Of a stretch of DNA of 64,000 bases, positions 24,334 through 35,221 are shown in pieces. Source of the stretch: Cytobacillus oceanisediminis (lineage in GTDB: Bacteria; Bacillota; Bacilli; Bacillales; Cytobacillaceae); assembly GCF_004366035.1 (NCBI RefSeq), contig NZ_SOEE01000001.1, positions 558,001-622,000 of the forward strand, read 5' to 3'. The notes below the pieces were generated by a model, which saw nothing but the letters and a program-made list of their open reading frames with translations, ran no database searches and was not told where the DNA came from. A program made the position numbers and the translations under genes. Every line of letters begins with the position of its first letter. Within the stretch, counting starts at the first letter, position 1.

Positions 24334-26760
24334 TTAGCTATATTCTTTTTCCATAAAATCATACGGTGTTATATTTCCCATTCCTATCATTGGATCGGCT
24401 TGGAGAAGCCTTTCTTCGAGGGTTAGGGTTTCAGGCAGGGGCGACTCACCTGTATCTTCCTGCATTGCTTCACCTTTTAATGGGATTGCTTCTCTAAGCT
24501 TTTCTGAAAGAGTTGTCAGGCGGGCTTGTTCATCCGCACGTTCCACACCGATTTTCAACGCATCTTCTTCACCGCACAGTATCAAAAATTGTCTGCTGCG
24601 GGTAATGGCGGTATAAAGAAGATTTCTTCTAAGCATCCTGTAATAGCTTTTAACAACTGGCAAAATGACGATAGGGAATTCACTTCCCTGGGATTTATGG
24701 ACTGAACAGCAGTATGCATGTGTAATCTGATTAAGATCCTGCCTTGTGTAAGTAGCTTCCGCACCATCGAAGGATACGACAATCATATCCTGTTTTTCCG
24801 TATTTTCCTTTGCGTAAAAAATAGATACAATCTCACCCATATCCCCATTAAACACATTATTCTCAGGCTGATTGACAAGCTGAAGGACTTTATCGCCGAT
24901 TCTGTATTTCACATCACCAAAGGAAAACTCTTTCCTCGTTCCATCAGGGTTTGGATTTAGTATTTCCTGCAATATTTCGTTTAGCCTGTCAATTCCTGCA
25001 GGTCCGCGGTACATAGGGGCAAGCACTTGAATATCCTTTGAGGAATAACCTTTCTTTTTGGCATTCAGGACAACCTTTTCAACAACATCCGCAATTTGGG
25101 CCGGCTGGCATTTGATAAAGGAACGATCTGTCTGCTGTGCAGAAATGTTCGCGGGAAGTTTGCCTTTTTTCATTTCATGAGCCAATTCAATGATTGAAGA
25201 TCCTTCAGCCTGTCGGTAAATATCTGTTAAACGAACGGTAGGAATACGATCTGAACGCAAAAGATCTTTTAAAACCTGGCCTGGACCCACTGAGGGCAGC
25301 TGATCTTCATCCCCCACAAGGATTACCTGCATATTTTCAGGGAGAGCCTTGAAAAGCTGATTAGCAAGCCAAACATCAACCATTGAGGTCTCATCTACAA
25401 TTAAAATCCTGCCTTCCAATGGACTCTCTTCGTGCCGGTCAAACCCTTCGGTCCCATTCCAGCCAAGCAGACGGTGAATGGTTACCGCGGGCAGCCCAGT
25501 TGACTCGGCCATCCGTTTTGCAGCCCTTCCAGTAGGCGCAGCCAGCAGGAAGGGAAAAGGCTCTTCCTTTTTATAGTCTTTTGGCTCAAGAGAGCAGCCA
25601 TGCAGTTCGGCATATAACTCAACAATTCCCTTAATAACGGTTGTTTTTCCTGTACCCGGGCCGCCAGTCAGTATCAGCATAGGAGACATAAGAGCTGTTT
25701 GAATGGCTTCCTTTTGGGTCGGGGCGTACTGAACACCCAGACGTTCCTCCAGATTGCCAAGGGCCAAAAGAAATTCCGACTCCGGAAACTGTTCATCATA
25801 TTGTGTTTGCTTAAGGATCCGTTTAATATTGGTTACAAGTCCCTTTTCAGAAAAATAAAGGGATGGAAGGTATATCTTTTGGCCTTCAGCCATGATTTTC
25901 CCTTCCTCTTCAAGCTTAATCAGTTCCTTGGATATATCCCTGTATTCAATTGTATCACGCTTATTTTCTTCTAAAAGCTTCTTCGCACTTTGCAGAAGTG
26001 GTTTTGCTTCAAAATAAACATGGCCTGCCTGCATGCTTTCCATTTCAAGTATGTAGAGGCAGGCTGCTTTAATACGATCAGGATGATTACCAGAAATGCC
26101 GATTTGATAGCCCAGTTCATCTGCACGGCCAAAGCCGACTCCTTCTATATCCTCAACCAGCTTATAAGGGTTGCTTTGGACAACTTCAATCGTCATTTCT
26201 TTATATACTTGATAAATTCTCATGGAAAGCTGCGGGCCAAAACCATATTGATTTAATGCAATCATGGCTTGCTCAAGGCCTTGATGTTCCATAAGCGTGT
26301 CGTAAAGCAATTTTGCTTTTTCAGGTGACAGTTTTGGAACCTTATCGAGAAGAGAAGGCTGATTTAGAATGCGTGTAATCGCATCTTCTCCAAGTGTCTC
26401 AACGATTTGCTCGGCAGTTTTCTTTCCAATCCCTTTAAATAATTCGCTTGATAAATAATTGGCTACTCCTTGTTTGGTCTGGGGAAGATCTTTCCTGTAA
26501 TGGCTTGTGTGGAATTGGACGCCGAACTTAGGGTGATCCTTGAATTCACCGTAGAAAATATATGTTTCATGCTCATGCATCTTTGGCAGATAGCCTGTAA
26601 TGACCGCTTCTTTTTCATCATAAGAGTCATTCGTTTCATCAACCCGAATGCGCACAACCGTATATAAGTTTTGCTCATTATGAAAGATTGTGACAAGATG
26701 TCTGCCTTTTATGAACTTTCCTTGTTCGGCAAAAAGATCCATGGAATCCTGTTTCTCCAT
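24334..26760 (-). CDS. recD2: ATP-dependent DNA helicase RecD2
   Basis: Stand-alone 5'-3' helicase (no RecBC partner) with roles in repair and replication fork maintenance. The 808-residue protein has helix-hairpin-helix elements in the N-terminal third (GIGKKTAEQIVETLG and GVGFGRADEL), the Walker A LTGGPGTGKTTVIKGI at about residue 366, Walker B LIVDETSMVD, and the late helicase motifs with HKSQGSEFP and YTAITRSR. ATG 26760 is chosen because GGGGAGG lies upstream at good distance; an earlier ATG at 26784 precedes that site. It follows the TPR gene by 27 bases. Confidence 0.93.
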   Translation of the reverse strand: MEKQDSMDLFAEQGKFIKGRHLVTIFHNEQNLYTVVRIRVDETNDSYDEKEAVITGYLPKMHEHETYIFYGEFKDHPKFGVQFHTSHYRKDLPQTKQGVANYLSSELFKGIGKKTAEQIVETLGEDAITRILNQPSLLDKVPKLSPEKAKLLYDTLMEHQGLEQAMIALNQYGFGPQLSMRIYQVYKEMTIEVVQSNPYKLVEDIEGVGFGRADELGYQIGISGNHPDRIKAACLYILEMESMQAGHVYFEAKPLLQSAKKLLEENKRDTIEYRDISKELIKLEEEGKIMAEGQKIYLPSLYFSEKGLVTNIKRILKQTQYDEQFPESEFLLALGNLEERLGVQYAPTQKEAIQTALMSPMLILTGGPGTGKTTVIKGIVELYAELHGCSLEPKDYKKEEPFPFLLAAPTGRAAKRMAESTGLPAVTIHRLLGWNGTEGFDRHEESPLEGRILIVDETSMVDVWLANQLFKALPENMQVILVGDEDQLPSVGPGQVLKDLLRSDRIPTVRLTDIYRQAEGSSIIELAHEMKKGKLPANISAQQTDRSFIKCQPAQIADVVEKVVLNAKKKGYSSKDIQVLAPMYRGPAGIDRLNEILQEILNPNPDGTRKEFSFGDVKYRIGDKVLQLVNQPENNVFNGDMGEIVSIFYAKENTEKQDMIVVSFDGAEATYTRQDLNQITHAYCCSVHKSQGSEFPIVILPVVKSYYRMLRRNLLYTAITRSRQFLILCGEEDALKIGVERADEQARLTTLSEKLREAIPLKGEAMQEDTGESPLPETLTLEERLLQADPMIGMGNITPYDFMEKEYS

Positions 26761-26787
26761 TTCCTTATCCTCCCCATAATACAACTT

Positions 26788-27453
26788 TTAGCTCAGGTCA
26801 CTGCCGCCTTTTTCAATCAGCTTTTTTCCATATCCGGCAAGCATATGATCCGGCTGAATTTCCAGTGCCCTATTAAAGTAAGAGAGTGCTTCATTTTCCT
26901 GTTCTTTAAATCCATAAGCTACTCCAAGGTTGTAATAGGCATCTGCATGCTCCGGCTCAATTTTAATGCACTTTTTCATCTGCTGAATTGCTTCATCAAT
27001 ATAATCGAGCTGCGCCAGGCATAATCCATATTGAAAATGTGCTTCGGCATCGTTTTCATTCAGCTCCACACTGCGCTGCAAATAAGGCAAAGCCAGCTTT
27101 CCCTGGTCAAGTGCTGTTAGGGACATGCCGAGCATGAAGAAGTTGTCTCCGGTTTCCAGGCCTTTTTTCAATGCTGTTTCAAACATCTTTTTGGCTTCGT
27201 CAAACTGCTGCAATTCATAATATAAGTTTCCAGCACTGTAGTACGCAGCACCCGCGTTTCCATCAAGTCCTATTGCTTTTTCATAGAACCTCAGCGCTTT
27301 TTCGTTTTCCCCTACAGCTGATAGCACATTTCCAAAGTTAATATAGGAAACAGGATCAGAAGGGTTTTCTTCAATCGCTTCCATAAAAACCTTCGCTGCT
27401 TCTTCCCATTTTCCTTCTTGCATATATTGAATACCCATTTGGTTCTTATCCAT
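26788..27453 (-). CDS. yrrB: TPR repeat protein (YrrB)
   Basis: A soluble scaffold protein of 221 residues made almost wholly of about six tetratricopeptide repeats (for example DPVSYINFGNVLSAVGENEKALRFYEKAI and DAYYNLGVAYGFKEQENEALSYFNRAL units; quoted in part). It matches B. subtilis YrrB in length and locus. It probably mediates protein contacts, perhaps with the neighbouring MnmA/RecD2 products, but that is inference. Confidence 0.85.
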   Translation of the reverse strand: MDKNQMGIQYMQEGKWEEAAKVFMEAIEENPSDPVSYINFGNVLSAVGENEKALRFYEKAIGLDGNAGAAYYSAGNLYYELQQFDEAKKMFETALKKGLETGDNFFMLGMSLTALDQGKLALPYLQRSVELNENDAEAHFQYGLCLAQLDYIDEAIQQMKKCIKIEPEHADAYYNLGVAYGFKEQENEALSYFNRALEIQPDHMLAGYGKKLIEKGGSDLS

Positions 27454-27523
27454 TATTCATCACTCCATTCAAATCAAAGTATAGCATATTTGAATTTTCC
27501 TTTTCCGCTGTCCGCTATTCCCA

Positions 27524-27556
27524 TAATAAAACCCCGATTCTATGTAAGAATCGGGG
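27524..27556 (-). terminator. Terminator after mnmA
   Basis: ccccgattct (27532-27541) and agaatcgggg (27547-27556) form a 10-bp stem, followed on the minus strand by TTTTATT. Confidence 0.85.
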
Positions 27557-27568
27557 TCCCTTCTTTTC

Positions 27569-28696
<1,128 letters not shown>

Positions 28697-28739
28697 TCAA
28701 TTCTAAACACTTAGACTTGCTTTGTTTCAACTATCTTAT

Positions 28740-29882
28740 CTATTTAGCCAGCCGCTTCACGATTTTGGCTATTTGTTCTGCAGCTCTTTCAGCTTGTTCC
28801 TTTGTGTTAAAGAGGCCGAAGCTGAAACGGATGGAATTTTGCAGTTTGTCTGATCCTTTTCCAAACATGCTGACAAGGACATGGGATGGATCGATGGAGC
28901 CTGCAGTACAGGCCGACCCGCTTGATGCTGCTATCCCAGCCAAATCAAGATTAACTAGCATGGCTTCAACATTTGTTCCGGGAAAGCTTAAGTTTAAAAC
29001 ATGAGGCAGGGAATAATCAAGTGATCCGTTCAGTTCAAAAACAGCATCTTCCTGCTTCAGTTTATTCATGAACAGCATCTTAAAAGAATGCAGCTCGTCC
29101 CGCTTAGTTTCCATCTCATTCTGAGTGATCCGAACAGCCTCCTGGAAGCCTGCAATAGATGGAACATTTTCAGTTCCTGCCCTGCGCTTCCTTTCTTGTT
29201 CACCGCCAAAAAGACGGGAAGAAAGTTTCACATCAGGATGGGCGTATAAAAAGCCGATCCCTTTTGGGCCATTAATTTTATGGGCGGAGACGGAAAGCAA
29301 ATCCACTTTCAATTCCTGCACATCAATTCTTTCAAGCCCGTAAGCCTGAACAGCATCGGTATGGAATTTAGCAGGATGCTCCGCCAATAACTCACCTATT
29401 TCCTTAATCGGCTGAAGCGTCCCTATTTCATTATTTCCGTACATGATGGTTACAAGAATGGTATCCTCCCGGAGAGCATCTTCTACGTCCCTTACCAAAA
29501 CACGCCCATTTGGATCAACAGGCAAATACGTTACCTCAAAGCCCTGTTTTTCAAGCTCCTCACATGCATGCAAAACCGCATGGTGTTCAATTTGAGTTGT
29601 GATAATGTGTTTGCCCCTATGGCGGCAGGATTCAGCTGTTCCAAAAATCGCATGATTATCAGCCTCTGTACCGCCGCTTGTAAAAATAATGTCATTGGTT
29701 TTTGCACCAATACTGTTTGCTAAAGCAGATCTTGCTTCATCGACAATATGGCGTGCACTCCGCCCGAAATAATGAATGCTGGAAGGATTTCCATATTCAG
29801 ATTTCATGACTTCAGTCATCCGTTCAATCACTTCAGGATGCATTGGCGAAGTTGCCGCATGGTCAAGGTATATTCTTTCCAA
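28740..29882 (-). CDS. yrvO: Cysteine desulfurase (YrvO/NifS-like)
   Basis: PLP enzyme that takes sulfur from cysteine and hands it to MnmA. The 380-residue protein has YLDHAATSPMHP at the start, the PLP lysine in SVSAHKINGPKGIGF near residue 203, and the active-site loop SSGSACTAGS near residue 327 with the catalytic cysteine. In B. subtilis YrvO works specifically with MnmA, and the same gene pair is seen here, downstream of cymR. Confidence 0.95.
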   Translation of the reverse strand: MERIYLDHAATSPMHPEVIERMTEVMKSEYGNPSSIHYFGRSARHIVDEARSALANSIGAKTNDIIFTSGGTEADNHAIFGTAESCRHRGKHIITTQIEHHAVLHACEELEKQGFEVTYLPVDPNGRVLVRDVEDALREDTILVTIMYGNNEIGTLQPIKEIGELLAEHPAKFHTDAVQAYGLERIDVQELKVDLLSVSAHKINGPKGIGFLYAHPDVKLSSRLFGGEQERKRRAGTENVPSIAGFQEAVRITQNEMETKRDELHSFKMLFMNKLKQEDAVFELNGSLDYSLPHVLNLSFPGTNVEAMLVNLDLAGIAASSGSACTAGSIDPSHVLVSMFGKGSDKLQNSIRFSFGLFNTKEQAERAAEQIAKIVKRLAK

Positions 29883-29949
29883 TTTATTTCACCTACTTCA
29901 TTTCGTCCTGCTGCTTTTATTTCCACATGAATTATTCCCTGATTAAGGA

Positions 29950-30369
29950 CTAAATATAAAACATATAAGCATCCGATTCGCCAGTATCTGTATGGCTGGC
30001 AAGATCTTCAAGCGTTGTGTTATCAAGCACATCTTTCACAGCATCACGAATACGCATCCACAGTTCTCTCTTTGCAGGCTCTTCATCTTCAATTCCTTCC
30101 ACTGGACTGATCGGTCCTTCCAGAACTCTGATGATATCCCCGGCAGTAATCTTTGTCGGCTCTTTCCCCAAAATATATCCGCCGTATGCCCCGCGGATGC
30201 TTTTAACAAGACCTGCGTTCCGAAGCGGCGCTATGAGCTGCTCCAGATAGTGCTCAGACAGATCATTCGTCTGGGCGATCGATTTTAGCGAAGTGGGACC
30301 CTCCCCATGCTTTTTAGCTAATTCAATCATTATAGTTAACCCATAACGGCCTTTAGTAGATATTTTCAT
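29950..30369 (-). CDS. cymR: Rrf2 family cysteine metabolism repressor CymR
   Basis: Represses cysteine uptake and synthesis genes, acting with CysK as the sensor in B. subtilis. The 139-residue protein has the Rrf2 winged helix (KGRYGLTIMIELA, then LSEHYLEQLIAPLRNAGLV) and GAYGGYILG wing. No cysteine occurs anywhere in it, so it cannot hold an Fe-S cluster like IscR. Its ATG shares a base with the stop of the upstream YczE-like gene, so translation is likely coupled. Confidence 0.95.
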   Translation of the reverse strand: MKISTKGRYGLTIMIELAKKHGEGPTSLKSIAQTNDLSEHYLEQLIAPLRNAGLVKSIRGAYGGYILGKEPTKITAGDIIRVLEGPISPVEGIEDEEPAKRELWMRIRDAVKDVLDNTTLEDLASHTDTGESDAYMFYI

Positions 30370-31055
30370 CAGCTTGCACCTCTATCCTTTTCTTTAAGCA
30401 TTTGATTCGCATAGATATCCTTTTCTCTAAGTTTTGCCAAAAATCGGTCAGTTAAAGCCTGGCACTGCGGCAAAGCAGCCCCGACAATCGGCCCGACTGC
30501 CAAACTGAGCACAATGGTGCCCCAGAAAACAGGGCCCCCAAGCTGCCATCCAACAGTCAGTACAGCAATTTCCATTAGACCTCTGACATTTCTGACTTTC
30601 CAGCCGGTTTTTGCTGATAAGGCAATCATCAGGCTATCCCTTGGCCCTGCTCCGAGCTGAGCAGAAATATACAGCCCCATTCCATAGCAATAAACCACTA
30701 TGCCAAAACCAAACACGGCCAATTTTCCCGCCAGCCCATTTGGGGTCTGCATAAATGGCAAAAGCAAATAAGCGTCAATAAACAGACCAATTAGTATCAT
30801 ATTCAAGAATGCACCGGCCTGTGGAAATTCCTTTGAAATCAGTGCTGCAGCAGCCAATATGAAAATCCCAACAATAATGGACCAACTGCCTATCGTCAGG
30901 CCTAGCTCATAGTAGAGTCCTACATGCAGAACATCCCAGGGGGTTGCCCCTAAATCAGCTTTAATTAACAACACAATCCCCAGGCTCATAACAAGCAGCC
31001 CTATTAAATAAACCAAAAACCTGGGACCGATTTGCCCTTTATTTTTCAGTAACAT
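30369..31055 (-). CDS. YczE/YyaS/YitT family membrane protein
   Basis: Integral membrane protein of 228 residues with about five to six helices, for example FLVYLIGLLVMSLGIVLLI near residue 12 and FGFGIVVYCYGMGLYI near residue 94. The YczE family signature elements GATPWDVLH and LGAGPRDSL are both present. The substrate is unknown. ATG 31055 is chosen because GGGGAG lies 10 bases upstream; the frame extends further without a ribosome site. Its TGA overlaps the cymR ATG by one base. Confidence 0.8.
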   Translation of the reverse strand: MLLKNKGQIGPRFLVYLIGLLVMSLGIVLLIKADLGATPWDVLHVGLYYELGLTIGSWSIIVGIFILAAAALISKEFPQAGAFLNMILIGLFIDAYLLLPFMQTPNGLAGKLAVFGFGIVVYCYGMGLYISAQLGAGPRDSLMIALSAKTGWKVRNVRGLMEIAVLTVGWQLGGPVFWGTIVLSLAVGPIVGAALPQCQALTDRFLAKLREKDIYANQMLKEKDRGAS

Positions 31056-31306
31056 GTGCCCAACGCTCCCCGCGAGACCTGCAAAATATATAAAGTTTAT
31101 ATCCTTAGTAATATTATAGACTTTTGACATTATAGCATATTTTAGGAGGAAAAGGGGCGGGCCGGGATTGAACTTAGGACAATGCCGGTCTGGCCTAATT
31201 GATTTCGCACCGGGAAATGTTATGGTATCTTAAATAGAAAGCGAAAACTTTGCTGAAAATAGATAGGCAGACTGCAGGCTGCCAGCAAAAGGCTGGAGTG
31301 ATAACT

Positions 31307-32572
31307 TTGAACATTAAACCTCTTGCATTCCGGATGAGGCCGAGAACGATTGATGAAATCATTGGCCAGGAGCATCTTGTTTCAGAAGGAAAAATCATCT
31401 ATCGCATGGTGCAGGCAAAGCAGCTGTCATCGATGATTCTGTACGGCCCCCCAGGTATAGGCAAAACCTCGATTGCAAGTGCCATTGCAGGGAGCACCAA
31501 ATACGCTTTCCGTACTTTAAATGCTGTGACTAACAATAAAAAAGATATGGAAGTGGTAGCGGCAGAGGCCAAAATGTCCGGAAAGGTTATTCTGCTGCTG
31601 GATGAAGTCCATAGACTTGATAAAGGCAAACAAGATTTCCTGCTGCCCTATCTTGAAAATGGCAGCATCACTTTAATTGGCGCCACAACCAGCAATCCGT
31701 ATCATGCAATTAACCCCGCTATCAGAAGCCGATGCCAAATTTTCGAACTAAAGCCGCTGTCTGCTGATGATATAAAAAAAGCACTGACAAGGGCTTTATT
31801 GGATAAGGAACGTGGCCTTGGCAATAAACAAACTGAAGTTACCGATGATGCGCTAACACATCTTGCCACCGCTTCAAATGGTGATGTCAGAAGCTCTCTA
31901 AATGCATTGGAATTGGCTGTGCTTTCAACTAATGAAGATGAAGAAGGAATCATTAAGATTGATTTGTCTGTTGCAGAGGAATGCATTCAGCGCAAAAGCT
32001 TTACACACGATAAAGATGGAGATGCCCATTACGATGTCTTATCCGGTTTTCAAAAGTCCATTCGCGGAAGCGATGTAAATGCGGCATTGCACTATTTAGG
32101 AAGATTAATTGAAGCAGGCGACCTGCAAAGCATAAGCAGAAGACTTTTGGTTATCGCTTATGAAGATATCGGCCTGGCATCGCCGCAAGCCGGAGCCAGA
32201 ACCCTTGCAGCCATAGAAACAGCTGAAAGGATTGGATTCCCGGAAGCAAGGATTCCACTTGCAAATGCGGTTATTGAGCTCTGTCTCTCTCCAAAATCCA
32301 ATTCAGCATACACAGCATTGGATTCCGCAATAGCGGATATCCGAGCAGGCAAAAGCGGTGAAGTCCCCGATCACTTGAAGGACGCCCACTACAAAGGAGC
32401 AAAAGAGCTTGGCAGAGGCATCGGCTATCTATATCCTCACGATTACGAAACAGGCTGGGTCAAACAGCAGTACTTGCCGGACAGAATAAAAAACAAAGTG
32501 TATTATCAGCCGAAGAAAACAGGCAAATTCGAACAGGCATTAGCATCTATCTATGAAAAACTCCTTAAATAG
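31307..32572 (+). CDS. rarA: Replication-associated recombination ATPase RarA/MgsA
   Basis: AAA+ clamp-loader-like ATPase acting at stalled forks. The 421-residue protein has Walker A LYGPPGIGKTS near residue 42, Walker B LLLDEVHRLDK near 95, sensor region GATTSNPYHAINPAIRSRC, and the C-terminal tetramerisation domain with YEDIGLASPQA and YLYPHDYETGWVKQQYLP. The start is TTG 31307, since GGAGTGA lies 6 bases upstream; the open frame begins earlier. It is divergent from the YczE-cymR group. Confidence 0.95.
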   Translation: MNIKPLAFRMRPRTIDEIIGQEHLVSEGKIIYRMVQAKQLSSMILYGPPGIGKTSIASAIAGSTKYAFRTLNAVTNNKKDMEVVAAEAKMSGKVILLLDEVHRLDKGKQDFLLPYLENGSITLIGATTSNPYHAINPAIRSRCQIFELKPLSADDIKKALTRALLDKERGLGNKQTEVTDDALTHLATASNGDVRSSLNALELAVLSTNEDEEGIIKIDLSVAEECIQRKSFTHDKDGDAHYDVLSGFQKSIRGSDVNAALHYLGRLIEAGDLQSISRRLLVIAYEDIGLASPQAGARTLAAIETAERIGFPEARIPLANAVIELCLSPKSNSAYTALDSAIADIRAGKSGEVPDHLKDAHYKGAKELGRGIGYLYPHDYETGWVKQQYLPDRIKNKVYYQPKKTGKFEQALASIYEKLLK

Positions 32573-32610
32573 CAAAAGGTCTGGCAGCAATGCCAGACCT
32601 TTTGCTATTT
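32571..32610. terminator. Bidirectional terminator between rarA and the ABC permease
   Basis: agcaaaaggtctggc (32571-32585) pairs with gccagaccttttgct (32592-32606) in a perfect 15-bp stem between convergent genes. Confidence 0.85.
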
Positions 32611-32616
32611 GCGCTT

Positions 32617-33576
32617 TTAAGCAGAAACATCCCTTTTATTAAACACATAAAATGCAAGCACCTGGAAAAGCAGGAAGTATATTAATATCATCAGGATGGA
32701 AAATCCAATCGTCATTCCGTGAACCATTGGCATTCCTTCAAAATATTGAAGGAGGTCTGTATTGGCAAAAAGGCTGTATTTGGCCCAATCATATTTCATT
32801 GCGATCAGCCTTGTGACCTGTCCTCCCATAAACATCAGAAACAGGGAAAGACCTATCGCCAGCGAGCTATTCCTGAAAACAGCAGAAATCATAAAAGCCA
32901 TGGTTGCAAGCATTAGCATATTAATGGATTTAAGACCATAATAAGCTATCAGATGAAGTCCCATGCTTTGTTCTGTTACTGTTCCGTTGTAATAATATAA
33001 ATAAGGAAATGCTTTTTCAGGGAATCCAAAGAGGAGTCCGCCCAGCAGTGCTGAATATCCGAAGAGGACGGCCAGCACCAGCAGACCGAATAAAACCACG
33101 GTAATATACTTTGCTCCCAGGATTTTTACTCTTTTGATAGGTCTAATCAAAAGAAGTTTGATGGTTCCCCATGTAAACTCGCTTGACACGATTCCCCCGG
33201 CAATGATGATCGTAAACAGGCCGGCAAATTCAATCAGCTGTGAGGTATCTGATACAAACCCCCAGACAGAGTATTCCTGATTCGGTGAAATATCATTCTT
33301 AATTCTGTATTCGTTAATGGCCATCTCCCTTTGATACTGTTCCTTCATTTCTCTGGGAGCCATTTCCCCCATCTCTTCAAGCTGTTTTTGATAGCTTTCG
33401 TTTTGGGTCTGCAGTCCTCTTTTCCATTCCGTATTATCCGGGACTGTACCCCCGCTTTCCTGATACTTTATAAAGGCTCCTGCAACAGTCGTCATAATTA
33501 AAAGAAGTCCAATCATGACATATGTGCCCGGGCGCCTAAATATCTTCATCCATTCATTTTGAATCAGTCCGAGCAT
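32617..33576 (-). CDS. ABC-2 type transporter permease
   Basis: Membrane subunit of an exporter with the adjacent ATPase. The 319-residue protein has an N-terminal helix (YVMIGLLLIMTTVAGAFI), a long extracytoplasmic loop to about residue 125, then five helices, a layout seen in bacitracin/lantibiotic-resistance-type permeases. Substrate unknown. ATG 33576 is preferred, with GGGGG 8 bases upstream. It overlaps the 3' end of the ATPase gene by 23 bases in another frame, so the two are cotranslated. Confidence 0.85.
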   Translation of the reverse strand: MLGLIQNEWMKIFRRPGTYVMIGLLLIMTTVAGAFIKYQESGGTVPDNTEWKRGLQTQNESYQKQLEEMGEMAPREMKEQYQREMAINEYRIKNDISPNQEYSVWGFVSDTSQLIEFAGLFTIIIAGGIVSSEFTWGTIKLLLIRPIKRVKILGAKYITVVLFGLLVLAVLFGYSALLGGLLFGFPEKAFPYLYYYNGTVTEQSMGLHLIAYYGLKSINMLMLATMAFMISAVFRNSSLAIGLSLFLMFMGGQVTRLIAMKYDWAKYSLFANTDLLQYFEGMPMVHGMTIGFSILMILIYFLLFQVLAFYVFNKRDVSA

Positions 33577-34495
33577 CACCTGTTCCCCCTTTGTACTCTG
33601 TTACTTCCAGAAAACGATCTTCCAAAGTTTTGGTCACTTCACGAATGGAAAATATTTTCATGTCTTCACGGACAAACGCTTTTATCATTTCAGGTATGTC
33701 TTCACGGACAAGCGGAAGTATCACACAATTTTCTGTGAGCTGTACAGGCAAACCAGGCTGTGCACGTATTAAAATTCTATTTGCTTTTTCAGGATCATCC
33801 ACTTCTACTTCATAAATTTTTTCTTTCCCTTGTACAAAATCACTGATGTGCTGAACATCAATCAATTTCCCGTTTTGAATAATGCCGATTCTGTCACACA
33901 TCATTTCCATTTCAGATAGTAAATGGCTGGAAACAATAACAGCCATTTCTCTTTCTCTTGCAAGCATCCTCAGGTGGTCCCGAATCTCCCTGATGCCTGC
34001 AGGATCAAGCCCATTCGTAGGTTCATCCAAAATGAGGATTTTGGGATCATGCAAAAGACACTGTGCCAGACCAAGCCTTTGCCTCATGCCAAGCGAGTAT
34101 GTTCTGACTTTATCATGAATCCGATCCGCCAGTCCTACTAGCTCAACCGTTTCATTAATTTTTTCTTTAGTTACACCTTTTGACATTCGTGCATAATGAA
34201 CCAGATTTTGATAGCCAGACAAAAACTTATACATCTCAGGATTTTCCACAATGGCTCCAATATGGGAAACCGCCTTTTCAAAATCTGTTTTGATGCTGCT
34301 GCCAAGAATTTTAATGTCCCCGGAAGTAATGCTAATCAAACCCACCAGCATTCGAATAGTGGTGGTCTTACCCGCACCGTTTGGGCCAAGGAAACCGAAT
34401 ACCTCTCCCTTTTTTACCTCAAAGCTGACAGAATCAATAATTGTTCTTCCTTTTATTACTTTTGTTACTTCCTGTATTTCTACAAGAGTATCCAT
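33554..34495 (-). CDS. ABC transporter ATP-binding protein
   Basis: Energises the downstream permease. The 313-residue protein has Walker A GPNGAGKTT near residue 39, the signature YSLGMRQRLG near 137, Walker B ILILDEPTNGLDP near 157, and the H-loop SSHLLSEME near 195. A C-terminal extension of about 90 residues follows the nucleotide-binding domain, as in BcrA-type exporters. This pair is not found at this place in B. subtilis as far as I recall. Confidence 0.9.
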   Translation of the reverse strand: MDTLVEIQEVTKVIKGRTIIDSVSFEVKKGEVFGFLGPNGAGKTTTIRMLVGLISITSGDIKILGSSIKTDFEKAVSHIGAIVENPEMYKFLSGYQNLVHYARMSKGVTKEKINETVELVGLADRIHDKVRTYSLGMRQRLGLAQCLLHDPKILILDEPTNGLDPAGIREIRDHLRMLAREREMAVIVSSHLLSEMEMMCDRIGIIQNGKLIDVQHISDFVQGKEKIYEVEVDDPEKANRILIRAQPGLPVQLTENCVILPLVREDIPEMIKAFVREDMKIFSIREVTKTLEDRFLEVTEYKGGTGDARTDSK

Positions 34496-34671
34496 TTAGG
34501 TATCCTCCTCCCATCTTTTAAAGTCCAGTTCTTTGCAGACGCCTTTAAAGTCGGGATTATTATTTGGCTTACACTTTGTTATTTTACCTTTCAACAACTG
34601 AGAATGGAATATTTTCATGTATTAGGGTGACGATAAGCAAAACAATCGTATTTTCTGAGGTGGTTAAAGGA

Positions 34672-35190
34672 ATGAAGGAACGGAAAGATTTATGGAGACC
34701 GGAAGAGGATCAATTACTCGAAGAGACAGTACTTGAATATACATCAAATGGGGATTCAAAAGCATCAGCTTTTAAGAAGGCAAGTACTGAACTCGGCCGT
34801 ACAGTTTCAGCTTGCCAATACCGCTGGAACACGGTCATAACAAAAAGGACAGATTATGGAACCCAAGAAAGCTCAAGCAATAATGCAGCCAGTCAAACCC
34901 ATGAAGCTCCTGACACTGTTCCCATTGAAAATTTGGCTCAAGTCATACACTTTTTAAGGAACTTTGCGAAAGCACATCCTGATTCAGAGCAAATCAAGGA
35001 AAATAAACGTCTGCACGAAGAACAAATGCACTTAAAGCTTCAAAATCAGCAGTTAATTAGAAGGTTGAAGGAAAAAGAAGCGGAATTTAAAAATCAGCTT
35101 ATGCAATATGAGGAAATGGCAAGCATCCTGAAAGAAGCCGAACAGCTGCTGAAGCATGAAAGCAATGAAGAGAAAAGAGCTGTTCATTGA
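34672..35190 (+). CDS. RsfA family transcriptional regulator
   Basis: A 172-residue protein with an N-terminal Myb/SANT-like DNA-binding domain (LWRPEEDQLLEETVLEY then GRTVSACQYRWNTVI, about residues 7-58), an acidic/polar linker, and a C-terminal coiled coil (about 110-168). This architecture is that of RsfA/YlbO, prespore regulators that modulate sigma-F or sigma-G genes. ATG 34672 is chosen because AGGTGG lies 8 bases upstream. Which sporulation genes it controls cannot be told from here. Confidence 0.85.
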   Translation: MKERKDLWRPEEDQLLEETVLEYTSNGDSKASAFKKASTELGRTVSACQYRWNTVITKRTDYGTQESSSNNAASQTHEAPDTVPIENLAQVIHFLRNFAKAHPDSEQIKENKRLHEEQMHLKLQNQQLIRRLKEKEAEFKNQLMQYEEMASILKEAEQLLKHESNEEKRAVH

Positions 35191-35221
35191 TTGGAGCAAA
35201 TCCAGGACATTAAAATGCGGT

